Below are positions 15,929 through 23,803 of a stretch of DNA of 64,000 nt, piece by piece. Position 1 is the stretch's first letter. Every line of letters starts with the position of its first letter. The stretch spans positions 1 through 64,000 of the forward strand of contig CANLUT010000007.1 in NCBI GenBank assembly GCA_947494335.1, written 5' to 3'. The position numbers and the translations under genes were made by a program. The notes under the pieces are model-generated. The model had not been told where the DNA came from, ran no database searches, and was given only the letters and a program-made list of their open reading frames with translations. The stretch comes from Oligoflexales bacterium (GTDB lineage: Bacteria > Bdellovibrionota_B > Oligoflexia > Oligoflexales > RGVZ01).

Positions 15929-17235
15929 AGCCGTTCAACGTCAGCTATTTCTTTTGGAATAGACGCTGTTAGCACCTCGTTGCCAGTTGTGGTGATTAGA
16001 ACGTCATCTTCGATACGAATGCCAATTCCTCGAAATTCCTCCGGGACGGATTGATCAGTGGAATTGATGTAAATACCCGGCTCCACACTAAAATACATTC
16101 CAGGTTCAAACGGGATTGGGGTTTCGCCTTCTTTGTACATACCTGCATCATGCACATCGAGGCCAATCCAGTGACTGATACCATGCGGGCAAAAATGCTT
16201 ATGAATATTTTTCTGCAAAGCTTCGTCCACGGACTCTTTGATTAGACCGATATCAATTAGTCCCTTAGTTAAGGTCTTGAAAGCTGCGTCTTGTACATCA
16301 ACCCAACTCGCTCCCGGTTTAGCCGCGGCGATAGCGTCCTTTTGTGACTGAAGGCAGATTGAGTAAAGAGACTTCTGAGCGGCACTAAACTTACCATTTA
16401 TCGGAAAGGTTCTGGTGACGTCGGATGCATAGTTATCGACTTGGCAACCGGCGTCGATCAGCAACAGTTCTCCGTCGCGCAAGGTCGCATTGTTATCACG
16501 ATAGTGAAGAACACAGGCATTATTTCCGCCTGCTACGATGGAGCCATAGGCCTCCATTTCTGCCCCGCCTTTTAAAAACTCGTGCAAAAGAGTGGCATGG
16601 ACATCCCGCTCAGATTGACCGGGCTTCAACTCCTTCAACACGCGCGCGAAGGCACCTGACGTAATTTTTGCGGCAGCTTTCATACGCGCGACCTCGTCAG
16701 GACCTTTGCGAACACGGAGACTCCCACCAATGAGTGAAGGATCGGAAATGGTCAGCATTCCGGCTGCATTGCGAGCAGCCGTCGCACGATGTCGACGAAG
16801 TGCTTCTATAACTTTACGGTCAAAATCATGCCAAAGGCCTAAGGAATAAAATAAGCCCTGCGCACCGTTTAACAAGTTCGGTAATTTTTGCCACAAATCG
16901 TCCCAGGAGAAAGCCTCATCGATCGGCAGTTTTTCCTTGGCAGCGGCCACACCCAAGCGAAGACCATTCCAGAGTTCTGCATGAGGATCTTTGTCACGAA
17001 GAAATAAAATCACCCTTGGTTCCGAGGGTCCACGGTGAGAAAGAACTAATAGTGCTGCGTCTGTTTCACTAAATCCCGTCAGATAATAAAAAAGACCGTC
17101 CTGACGCCAAGGAGCTTCCACCGTGCTATTTCTATACGCTTGGGGCTGAGCCATGATCAGCATAGCCTGGCCGTTAAGTTTTGAAATGACTTGATCAAGA
17201 CGACGACGAAAGTTGATTTCCGGAAGAGACAGCAT
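15925..17235 (-). CDS. pepP: Xaa-Pro aminopeptidase (PepP type, M24B)
   Basis: Removes N-terminal residues that precede proline; dinuclear manganese enzyme. 436 residues, close to E. coli PepP (441). It has an N-terminal creatinase-like domain with FYYLTGFSETDAALL and a C-terminal pita-bread domain with the ligands in order: DAG and DYASDVTRTF-type Asp pair (LLIDAGCQVDNYASDVTRT region), HGISHWIGLDVHD, SVEPGIYI and GIGIRIEDDVLIT. A TTG at 17271 would add 12 residues, but ATG 17235 has GAGG 6 nt upstream and starts near the conserved FRRRL. Coupled to the downstream exported-protein gene. Confidence 0.93.
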   Translation of the reverse strand: MLSLPEINFRRRLDQVISKLNGQAMLIMAQPQAYRNSTVEAPWRQDGLFYYLTGFSETDAALLVLSHRGPSEPRVILFLRDKDPHAELWNGLRLGVAAAKEKLPIDEAFSWDDLWQKLPNLLNGAQGLFYSLGLWHDFDRKVIEALRRHRATAARNAAGMLTISDPSLIGGSLRVRKGPDEVARMKAAAKITSGAFARVLKELKPGQSERDVHATLLHEFLKGGAEMEAYGSIVAGGNNACVLHYRDNNATLRDGELLLIDAGCQVDNYASDVTRTFPINGKFSAAQKSLYSICLQSQKDAIAAAKPGASWVDVQDAAFKTLTKGLIDIGLIKESVDEALQKNIHKHFCPHGISHWIGLDVHDAGMYKEGETPIPFEPGMYFSVEPGIYINSTDQSVPEEFRGIGIRIEDDVLITTTGNEVLTASIPKEIADVERL

Positions 17236-17315
17236 AAAGGTCCTCGAAACTTTATTTAGAGACCTATTCAATCATCCAGGTCACTTTAGATCAACTAGGT
17301 AAGGCGGACTTAAGA

Positions 17316-17352
17316 GCAAAAGAAAGAGGGTACGCGGTGAACGCGTACCCTC
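17316..17352 (-). terminator. Terminator of the HU-like gene
   Basis: Perfect 11-bp stem GAGGGTACGCG/CGCGTACCCTC (17326-17336, 17342-17352) with a 5-nt loop; on the minus strand it is followed by TTTCTTTTG. It lies 33 nt after the HU-like stop codon. Confidence 0.85.
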
Positions 17353-17384
17353 TGCAATATACCTAAGAGTTCAAAAGGATGGAA

Positions 17385-17792
17385 TTATACCATTTCCTTA
17401 AGAGCTTTAAGAGCGCGAACCTTCACAACGTTGCGAGCAGGCTTAGCTTTGAAAACTTGCTCTTCGCCGGTGAATGGGTTGATGCCCTTGCGAGCCTTAG
17501 TAGCAGGCTTGTTAACGCGTGTGATCTTCATAAGGCCTGGAACTGTGAAGATACCTGGACCTTTCTTGCCCACATCGAGACCGATGACTTCGCCAAGAGC
17601 GTTGAAAAGTGCGCCAACGTCTTTGCGTGTCAAACCTGTGTTTTCAGCAAGAGCAGTCATGATTTCGCTCTTGGTGCGTGGCTTGTTAACAGCCTTCAAC
17701 GCAACAGGTGATTTGTTGGTGTGTGCAGCAGCCTTTGCTTTTGGAGCTTTAGCTTTTGCGGTCTTCTTTGCGGTTGTTTTCTTCTTAGCCAT
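17385..17792 (-). CDS. HU-family DNA-binding protein with Lys/Ala-rich N-terminal tail
   Basis: 135 residues. Residues about 38-130 are an HU/IHF domain (KSEIMTALAENTGLTRKDV, then NPFTGEEQ as the beta-arm base), which bends and compacts DNA. The first about 37 residues (MAKKKTTAKKTAKAKAPKAK and onward) are a Lys/Ala/Pro tail like that of histone H1 or of tailed HU proteins, adding unspecific DNA binding. HU alone is about 90 residues. It has its own promoter (17845-17873), a leader hairpin CGGAAC/GTTCCG (17821-17837), a GGGAGG ribosome-binding site and a strong terminator, so it is an abundant single-gene transcript. Confidence 0.88.
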   Translation of the reverse strand: MAKKKTTAKKTAKAKAPKAKAAAHTNKSPVALKAVNKPRTKSEIMTALAENTGLTRKDVGALFNALGEVIGLDVGKKGPGIFTVPGLMKITRVNKPATKARKGINPFTGEEQVFKAKPARNVVKVRALKALKEMV

Positions 17793-17844
17793 TTAATGGG
17801 CCTCCCTGAAAATTTCATTCCGGAACAAATCGTTCCGACAAAAA

Positions 17845-17873
17845 ATCATAAAAGGCTGTATTTGAAAAATCAA
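17845..17873 (-). promoter_or_regulatory. Sigma70 promoter of the HU-like gene
   Basis: On the minus strand TTGATT (17868-17873), exact 17-bp spacer, TATGAT (17845-17850), 53 bp before the start codon. Five of six -10 positions match consensus. Confidence 0.7.
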
Positions 17874-17885
17874 GTGTGTTCCCTC

Positions 17886-17903
17886 AAAAAAATGCATTTT
17901 TTT
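17886..17903. repeat. Perfect AT palindrome between two minus-strand genes
   Basis: Seven A, TGCA, seven T; flanked by CTC and CGAG that extend the stem by three pairs with one bulge. It sits directly after the stop of the 591-residue gene and before the HU promoter. It may act as a terminator for that gene or as AT-rich promoter DNA. Confidence 0.4.
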
Positions 17904-17919
17904 CGAGAAAAATGAATAT

Positions 17920-19695
17920 TCAGCTCGGAAGGGACAAAGAAACTGAATTCCAGCTCGCCGGATGTTCCACCATGAAGTGCACCAAACGAATTCGCAGATG
18001 GCGATCAAAAGTCTTGGAACCCAGTCTGCGCTGGACGTCCATGACGAGCGCCTTGGTGTCTTCGTCCAAAGAGGAAATGTATTTCTGCTTGAGCTCTGTG
18101 TACGTGCTTGGGGATTGCCGGATCATTTTATCCAGTTCGTCCTGAGCCAAACGGCGCAAATTTTGAGCCAAAGTGACTTGTTTCTGCGATTTTGGGGGTT
18201 CAGGCTTGACAGTTAAGCTGTTTGCGGGCACCGATTCCGGAGTCTTTAACTCGTTTTTCGGCCATTTTTCCGCTGATTCAACAAACACTGATTCTTTTCT
18301 CGAGCGGTAGTCCATGACAGATTTTTTACAGACTGTCTCGATATCAGCCCGCAAAACCCCGGAGGCCAGCGAAAATTGCCCGTCATTCTTAACTGTGTAA
18401 CGCAATTCCTCAGACCGTCCTGCCAAGGACAAAAACTCGCGGTAACGCTGGGTGACGTTTGCCAAAGAAACACTCGAAACCACGTTGAAAATCGGATTTT
18501 TCATGATCACATCAGGAAGGGGGGCAAGGCAGCCAGGTTGGGATCTTGCAACCCACTCAATAAATAGCATCGGCGCCTGAGTCATTAAACCAGGACCCAT
18601 AATAAAAGCGCCAGCGGACTCATCGGAAATCCGAGTCCAAATTCCCTCGAGAAGTTCGGAAACCTGCTTGGACTTTGCCGGACAAAGTCGAGCGAACGTT
18701 GATAAAAGCATACCCATCTGCGGTGTAAGGCCGTTTTTGACCACCTTAGTAGATGCTAAACCAAAATACTCCGATTCTGCACGCGATCTCAGTCTTTCCG
18801 ATGATGCCTGCCACACCAAAAGAGGCGATTGCGACGAGATCCCATTTTCAAGGGCAACAAATCCGTTATCAGGCTCTCGCTGAATAACGCCATGGGCCGT
18901 CAGTCTTCGACCCAATTTTCCCACTAAACGCAAGCGATCCATTAACAAAGTTGATGCCGTCTCCTGAGTTTTCTTGCCAAGTTTTACACCGGCCGTCAGC
19001 TCATCTAAAGGCGCTCCAACCAGTCCGTCGAGACCAAGCCATGCAGACTCATTTTGCATGGCTGATTCCATACGGGCATAAACCAACTGCTCAGACAACG
19101 ACAGCTCCAGCCAAACCGGAGTCCAGAGAACCAGAGGAGATATACCTTTGTTTACTGAGGCCAAACTTGGCCCACCTGTAAGTCGCCTTATAAAATCAAG
19201 GTGAACATCTGTAAACCCAGTCAACAACTCCAGCGCGATAGACGTGGGTTTTAGCCTCAAATGGCTGAGCTCTGAACCGTTGGCATTGCCACTCCATGTT
19301 TCACTCTCAAAAAGTGGAAACACTCGAAATAACCCGGATTGATCTTGAATTGGAAATCGTAATTGAGCGAAAGATTCAAAGACTCCCGCCAACCGCTCTC
19401 TCGCTTGATAATCGATTCCATTCAACTGTTTTTGCGATCTGCTCCAGTCCAACTCAACAAAGCCAGACATATTCTCATCCAAAAGTTGGCGCTGAACATC
19501 ACCTAACAAGACCGCCAGGAGACTTAGCTCCTGAGAGCTAAATCGAGGCAGCACTCCTCCAGCACATAAGCGAACATCCGTCGACAAAGGATCAGCCGGA
19601 GAAAAAAGTGACTCAAACGCATGGAACCACCAACCAGGAACAAACGTTCTGGCAGTCTCAAGTTTTAGGGACGGACTGCTGTTTGGTGGGACCAC
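17920..19695 (-). CDS. Large protein of unknown function
   Basis: 591 residues, not recognised. Soluble, no signal peptide or membrane segment. Residues 1-130 contain a helical SSQELSLLAVLLGDVQRQLL segment; 190-280 read as helices with a possible winged-helix-like stretch (KTQETASTLLMDRLRLVGKL). Residues about 480-520 are a Pro/Lys-rich linker (TPESVPANSLTVKPEPPK), followed by a charged C-terminal helical domain about 70 residues long (LAQNLRRLAQDELDKMIR). The overall plan resembles DNA-binding or replication-type proteins only loosely, so no function is proposed. The GTG start is uncertain because the upstream ribosome-binding site (GGAG) is 12 nt away. Confidence 0.5.
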   Translation of the reverse strand: MVPPNSSPSLKLETARTFVPGWWFHAFESLFSPADPLSTDVRLCAGGVLPRFSSQELSLLAVLLGDVQRQLLDENMSGFVELDWSRSQKQLNGIDYQARERLAGVFESFAQLRFPIQDQSGLFRVFPLFESETWSGNANGSELSHLRLKPTSIALELLTGFTDVHLDFIRRLTGGPSLASVNKGISPLVLWTPVWLELSLSEQLVYARMESAMQNESAWLGLDGLVGAPLDELTAGVKLGKKTQETASTLLMDRLRLVGKLGRRLTAHGVIQREPDNGFVALENGISSQSPLLVWQASSERLRSRAESEYFGLASTKVVKNGLTPQMGMLLSTFARLCPAKSKQVSELLEGIWTRISDESAGAFIMGPGLMTQAPMLFIEWVARSQPGCLAPLPDVIMKNPIFNVVSSVSLANVTQRYREFLSLAGRSEELRYTVKNDGQFSLASGVLRADIETVCKKSVMDYRSRKESVFVESAEKWPKNELKTPESVPANSLTVKPEPPKSQKQVTLAQNLRRLAQDELDKMIRQSPSTYTELKQKYISSLDEDTKALVMDVQRRLGSKTFDRHLRIRLVHFMVEHPASWNSVSLSLPS

Positions 19696-19754
19696 GGGAC
19701 CCAGTCACTCCAAGGCTTTTGACAGTTTTGCGGTTAAATCGAACATCTTTGGTA

Positions 19755-19810
19755 CTAATTTTGACTCTCGCTGTCGATTAAATTCGACCTAGCAGAGAGG
19801 GCAAAATTAG
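19755..19810. repeat. 56-nt imperfect palindrome (long hairpin)
   Basis: Arms CTAATTTTG (19755-19763) and CAAAATTAG (19802-19810) enclose CTCTC/GAGAG, GCT/AGC and GTCGA/TCGAC around a TTAAAT loop: 22 pairs with small bulges. It lies in the 209-bp gap between the end of the nuo cluster and the 591-residue gene. No U-run follows in either direction, so it is not a standard terminator. It could be an mRNA structure, a repeat element or a protein-binding site. Confidence 0.6.
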
Positions 19811-19904
19811 ACGCGTAAACCGCTAAAATTTCAGAAAAAAACGCTCGTAGCCCGCGCAACCCCAAGATTGGCTGGCTATCTGTGATCCCGCGAAGAAGAG
19901 TTGC

Positions 19905-20507
19905 TCAATGGTGTCCGTGTCGAACCAACGAATGAATCTCTGCCTCTTTAGCGTGCGGCTTGTCGGTGATCGGATGTTTTTCATTTTCATCCTTAACACT
20001 CGAAATGCCTCCGTGAAGCGTCGAACGCTGGGCCAGATAATCCTTAGTGTAGACCCACTTTTCTTCAGCTAATCCAGCCATCACGTATTCGGGGCCAAGG
20101 CGAATGGCATCTACTGGACAGGCCTCTTCGCAGTATCCACAAAAAACACAGCGAAGAATATCGATCTCAAAGCGTACGGGATATTTCTCAATTTCGTTTG
20201 TTGGGTGCTGGCCGGCTTCAATATGAATACATTGGGCTGGACAATTAGTCGCACACAGAAAGCAGGCAGTACAACGAACATTACCATCATCACGAAGGGT
20301 TAGAAAATGCTTGCCCTTAAAACGGTCGCTGTAAGTCGCCTCCTGCTCGGGCCACTCAAGTGTTTCCGTTTTCTCCCGACCAGTTATTTGAAGGACGAAA
20401 GTCTTCATGGTGAACTTCATACCAGTCATAATACTTGTGAAATAACCCCAAGCCGCGGCAAAGGGATTTGCATCAACAGGCGGTGGAGCAACTTTTTTTA
20501 CTGCCAT
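19905..20507 (-). CDS. nuoI: NADH-quinone oxidoreductase subunit I
   Basis: Ferredoxin-like subunit of complex I carrying iron-sulfur clusters N6a and N6b between NuoG and NuoB. 200 residues with two [4Fe-4S] motifs, CTACFLCATNCP (about 77-88) and CVFCGYCEEACP (about 117-128), preceded by an amphipathic N-terminal segment that contacts the membrane arm. The ATG at 20507 is preceded by AGGGGG; a TTG 69 nt upstream overlaps nuoG and is less likely. Last gene of the nuoCD-E-F-G-I series; nuoH, normally between G and I, is absent here. Confidence 0.95.
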   Translation of the reverse strand: MAVKKVAPPPVDANPFAAAWGYFTSIMTGMKFTMKTFVLQITGREKTETLEWPEQEATYSDRFKGKHFLTLRDDGNVRCTACFLCATNCPAQCIHIEAGQHPTNEIEKYPVRFEIDILRCVFCGYCEEACPVDAIRLGPEYVMAGLAEEKWVYTKDYLAQRSTLHGGISSVKDENEKHPITDKPHAKEAEIHSLVRHGHH

Positions 20508-20523
20508 ATCTAAAATCCCCCTT

Positions 20524-22017
20524 TTAGTGCGCCGTTTTATAAGCTTCGGAAAGAGCGGCCACTGTGCCACCAACACATTGCGCGCCTGCTACAGGACACG
20601 CGTATGGCGTCGTTAAGTGACCTTCTTTTCCTTGATGGTTCATGAAGGTCCCGCGTTTTTCAGCAAATCCCTTAAGTGGGATAATGTGCTTAGCGGATTT
20701 AACCTCATCGACCATTCCATTAACTGTCCAGAACGAAACAAAATCCAACTCAGACAGAGCGATCAAATGAGATTTAAGGCTTGGAAACCCGGATGGAAGC
20801 TCAGGCACTAACGCTACAACAACCTTCGCACCAGATTTTGCCAATTCTTCGTGCTGATTTCTGGCTTTATCAGCGGTCACTCCATGCCTGTGAAGTGATG
20901 CCATCAGACCGGCTGTATTTGCATTGCGGTCGCCGCGTAGCAATAGACCATCGAAGTCTTCGACTTTTTCTGTTGGTTCACGCCATTGATAGACTTTTTT
21001 GACACCAAGTTTACTGACAAAGAAATCAAAAAGTGCGTCGTACTCTTCATTTGTATATTGGGCAGAAACCAGCAGTGCAATTTCCTCGGGCTTGTGTGTT
21101 TTTAGCTTGTGGGCCAAAACCTTTACTGCCTCCGAAACCTCTGCATCCCTTCGTTTACCATGATCAACAATGACGGCGACACGCTGGCGTTCCTCGGCAT
21201 TCAAATGACGATAGGTTCCACGTCCATAGTCACACATCCAATGACCATTTTGTTCACCCTCGCGTGGTTTAACACGGTAATAGGTACCAGTTTGTTCCTT
21301 ACCAAACACATCAACCTGACATCCTGTCGAACAACCAGGACAGGTGGCCGGTTTTTCTTTCAAAAACCAAACGCGTTGTTTGAATCTAAAGTCTTTGGAG
21401 GTAAAGGCACCTACCGGACAAATATCAACTAGGTTGGTCGTATAACCGTGACTAATTTTCTTTCCGGGATACGTTCCAATGATAGCGTGATCGCCCCGAT
21501 CAAAGATTCCCAGTGCACCGGTTTTGGTAACTTCTTTTTCAAACCGCACGCACCGGCTGCAAAGAATACAGCGTTCCGTATCAAGAACCAAATCACCACC
21601 AATGTCCAGAGCCTTGGGCTTTAGCACCTTGGGACGATCCATTTGGCTCTGATATTTACCTACTGACATATAATAGTTTTGGAGTCCACACTCACCAGCC
21701 TGGTCGCAGATTGGACAATCCAGTGGGTGGTTGATCAGGTGGAATTCAAGAGCCCACTTGTGAGCATCTTTGACTTCATCCGTATCGGTCCTTACCTCCA
21801 TCCCCTCAGTTGCTTGCAAATTACAAGCGATCTCAAGCTTAGGGCGACCTTCAATTTTAACTAAACAAAACCGGCACACGCCAGCGACAGAAAGACCCGG
21901 ATGCCAACAGAAATGCGGAATGGCGATCTTCATCTGCTGAGCAGCCTGCATTACAGTCGTACCTTTGGGTACAGAAACCGCCTGACCGTTTATTTTGAAT
22001 GAGACTGTATCGCTCAC
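20524..22017 (-). CDS. nuoG: NADH-quinone oxidoreductase subunit G (short form)
   Basis: Electron-transfer subunit of the peripheral arm of complex I. 497 residues, much shorter than the 700-900 of many NuoG proteins. The N-terminal cluster motifs are complete: [2Fe-2S] CRFC region (about 34-66), the His-ligated cluster H-x3-C-x2-C (PLDCPICDQAGEC), the CILCSRC/DICPVG pair, and the N7-type CPGCSTGC. The inactive molybdopterin-oxidoreductase-like domain is reduced to about 230 residues. GTG 22017 overlaps the nuoF stop by 4 nt (GTGA), indicating coupling. There is no sign of a frameshift, so the short form seems genuine. Confidence 0.93.
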   Translation of the reverse strand: MSDTVSFKINGQAVSVPKGTTVMQAAQQMKIAIPHFCWHPGLSVAGVCRFCLVKIEGRPKLEIACNLQATEGMEVRTDTDEVKDAHKWALEFHLINHPLDCPICDQAGECGLQNYYMSVGKYQSQMDRPKVLKPKALDIGGDLVLDTERCILCSRCVRFEKEVTKTGALGIFDRGDHAIIGTYPGKKISHGYTTNLVDICPVGAFTSKDFRFKQRVWFLKEKPATCPGCSTGCQVDVFGKEQTGTYYRVKPREGEQNGHWMCDYGRGTYRHLNAEERQRVAVIVDHGKRRDAEVSEAVKVLAHKLKTHKPEEIALLVSAQYTNEEYDALFDFFVSKLGVKKVYQWREPTEKVEDFDGLLLRGDRNANTAGLMASLHRHGVTADKARNQHEELAKSGAKVVVALVPELPSGFPSLKSHLIALSELDFVSFWTVNGMVDEVKSAKHIIPLKGFAEKRGTFMNHQGKEGHLTTPYACPVAGAQCVGGTVAALSEAYKTAH

Positions 22018-23288
22018 GCCGAAGTACCTCTCTTAATATAGTCTCGGATTTCGTCTCCGAATTTTTTTGTTATGGCCATTGTAGGCATCGCAGCGGCATC
22101 AGAAAGAGCGCAGATCGTTCGTCCACCCATCTGTTTTGCCACTGTCCACATTCTATCGACATCAGACTCATGACCAGCCTTGTCGTAAATTCCGCCCATA
22201 ATGTTTGCAAGCCATCCCGTTCCCTCACGGCAAGGAGTGCACTGACCACAACTTTCGTGATGATAGAAGTCTGCAATCACCTTCATGATCTTCACCATGC
22301 TGACACGGTCATCAATGATCATGATAGCGCCTGAGCCAAGCATTGAGCCTTTTGCCGCAATGGCCTCGTAATCCATAGTCAGGCCTTTTAATTCTTCTGG
22401 AGTTAGAACTGGGGCCGACGCTCCACCTGGAATGCAGGCCTTCAAAGTCCTTCCAGGAAGCATTCCACCGCAGTCTTCATTCAGAAGCTTTTCAAAAGAG
22501 TAGCCTAGAGGAAGCTCATAGACTCCTGGCTTTTTGATGGCGCCGGCAATTGAAAATAATTTTGTACCGGGAGACTTCTCGGTACCGATAGCTTTATAAG
22601 CGGAGGCGCCATTATTGATAATCCAAGGGACCGCTGCGAAAGTCTCAGTGTTGTTTACTACAGTTGGCTTACCGAGGTAGCCACTTACAGCTGGGAAAGG
22701 AGGCTTTAACTTCGGCTGCCCTTTCTTTCCTTCGAGTGACGATATCAACCCAGTTTCTTCACCACAAATGTAAGCGCCGGCTCCAGTGTAGTGATCCAAG
22801 TCAAAATCAAAACCAGATCCCATGATATTTTTTCCGAGTAACCCAGCCGCATAGGCTTCCTTGATCGCCGTCTCTAGCCAGCTTATTTCCTCGAAAAACT
22901 CGTATCTTGTATAGATATAGCCCTTCGTTGCACCAATTGCCTTGGCAGCAATAATCATTCCCTCAACGATCATGTGGGGGCTTAGTTCAGCGATGTAACG
23001 ATCTTTGAAAGTTCCCGGCTCACCTTCATCGTTATTGCAAATGAGATAGCGAGGCCCAGGAATATTTTGCGGAACAAAGCTCCATTTCAGACCCGTCGGA
23101 AATCCCGCTCCACCTCGACCACGAAGACCAGATTGCTTCACCTCTTCGATGACCTGAGCAGGCTGCATGGATAATACTTTCTTTAAAGCGGAGTATCCAC
23201 CCTTTGACTGGTACGTTGACAGCGCGCGACTGTTCGGCACGCCTTCAAACGCAGTGAGGATTTTTACTTTATCGGTGGAATTTGCCAT
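22014..23288 (-). CDS. nuoF: NADH-quinone oxidoreductase subunit F
   Basis: Binds NADH and FMN and carries cluster N3; entry point of electrons into complex I. 424 residues, normal. GLRGRGGAGFPTGLKW (about 53-68) is the NADH-binding glycine loop, CNNDEGEPGTFKDR and the GAGAYICGEETGL segment line the FMN site, and ESCGQCTPCREG plus a later Cys (TICALSD) ligate the [4Fe-4S] cluster. 9 nt separate it from nuoE upstream, and it overlaps nuoG downstream. Confidence 0.97.
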   Translation of the reverse strand: MANSTDKVKILTAFEGVPNSRALSTYQSKGGYSALKKVLSMQPAQVIEEVKQSGLRGRGGAGFPTGLKWSFVPQNIPGPRYLICNNDEGEPGTFKDRYIAELSPHMIVEGMIIAAKAIGATKGYIYTRYEFFEEISWLETAIKEAYAAGLLGKNIMGSGFDFDLDHYTGAGAYICGEETGLISSLEGKKGQPKLKPPFPAVSGYLGKPTVVNNTETFAAVPWIINNGASAYKAIGTEKSPGTKLFSIAGAIKKPGVYELPLGYSFEKLLNEDCGGMLPGRTLKACIPGGASAPVLTPEELKGLTMDYEAIAAKGSMLGSGAIMIIDDRVSMVKIMKVIADFYHHESCGQCTPCREGTGWLANIMGGIYDKAGHESDVDRMWTVAKQMGGRTICALSDAAAMPTMAITKKFGDEIRDYIKRGTSA

Positions 23289-23297
23289 CTAATCACC

Positions 23298-23786
23298 TCA
23301 CTTCAATGGGGCATATTTTTCGAGAATTTGATCAACATTATCAACAGTCACCTTGTGATGACGGTCTTTATTTACAATGATCGCCGGTGCTTGGTCACAA
23401 ACCCCTAAACACGGAACGCCGATAACTTCAAACGGAGCATTGTCTCCATGCTTTTCTTCAAGACGCTTCACATGACCTTCTATCTTCTCAATCAACTCAT
23501 CTGCACCCATCATGCAGCAAACAATGTTGTCGCAAACTTGGATCGGATGTTTACGAGGTTTTTTCTGATAGTAGGCTTTGTAAAAAGTCAAAACTTCTTT
23601 CACCTGAACGCGATCAAGGCCGTACGAATTGTTAAGAGCCTCGATGTGCTTTTCTTCAACCCATCCACACTCATCTTGAATGGCGTGCAAAACAGGCAAA
23701 ATAGATGTCCGCTTTGTCTCATAGCGCGTGAGTTCTTTTTTGATTTTTTCCTGAAGACCAGATGAAAACACGTTGCTGTCACTCAT
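23298..23786 (-). CDS. nuoE: NADH-quinone oxidoreductase subunit E
   Basis: Thioredoxin-like subunit holding [2Fe-2S] cluster N1a next to NuoF. 162 residues. Cluster ligands are in CDNIVC (about 86-91) and CLGVC (about 126-130); an N-terminal helical bundle precedes them. It lies 17 nt downstream of nuoCD and 9 nt before nuoF in a continuous minus-strand operon. Confidence 0.96.
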   Translation of the reverse strand: MSDSNVFSSGLQEKIKKELTRYETKRTSILPVLHAIQDECGWVEEKHIEALNNSYGLDRVQVKEVLTFYKAYYQKKPRKHPIQVCDNIVCCMMGADELIEKIEGHVKRLEEKHGDNAPFEVIGVPCLGVCDQAPAIIVNKDRHHKVTVDNVDQILEKYAPLK

Positions 23787-23803
23787 AGTAACTACGTCCT
23801 CTA

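Noticed and set aside
20524-22017. NuoG as a truncated or frameshifted gene
   Set aside because: All cluster motifs are intact, the frame ends at a normal stop just before nuoI, and no continuation of the missing domain is seen in other frames.
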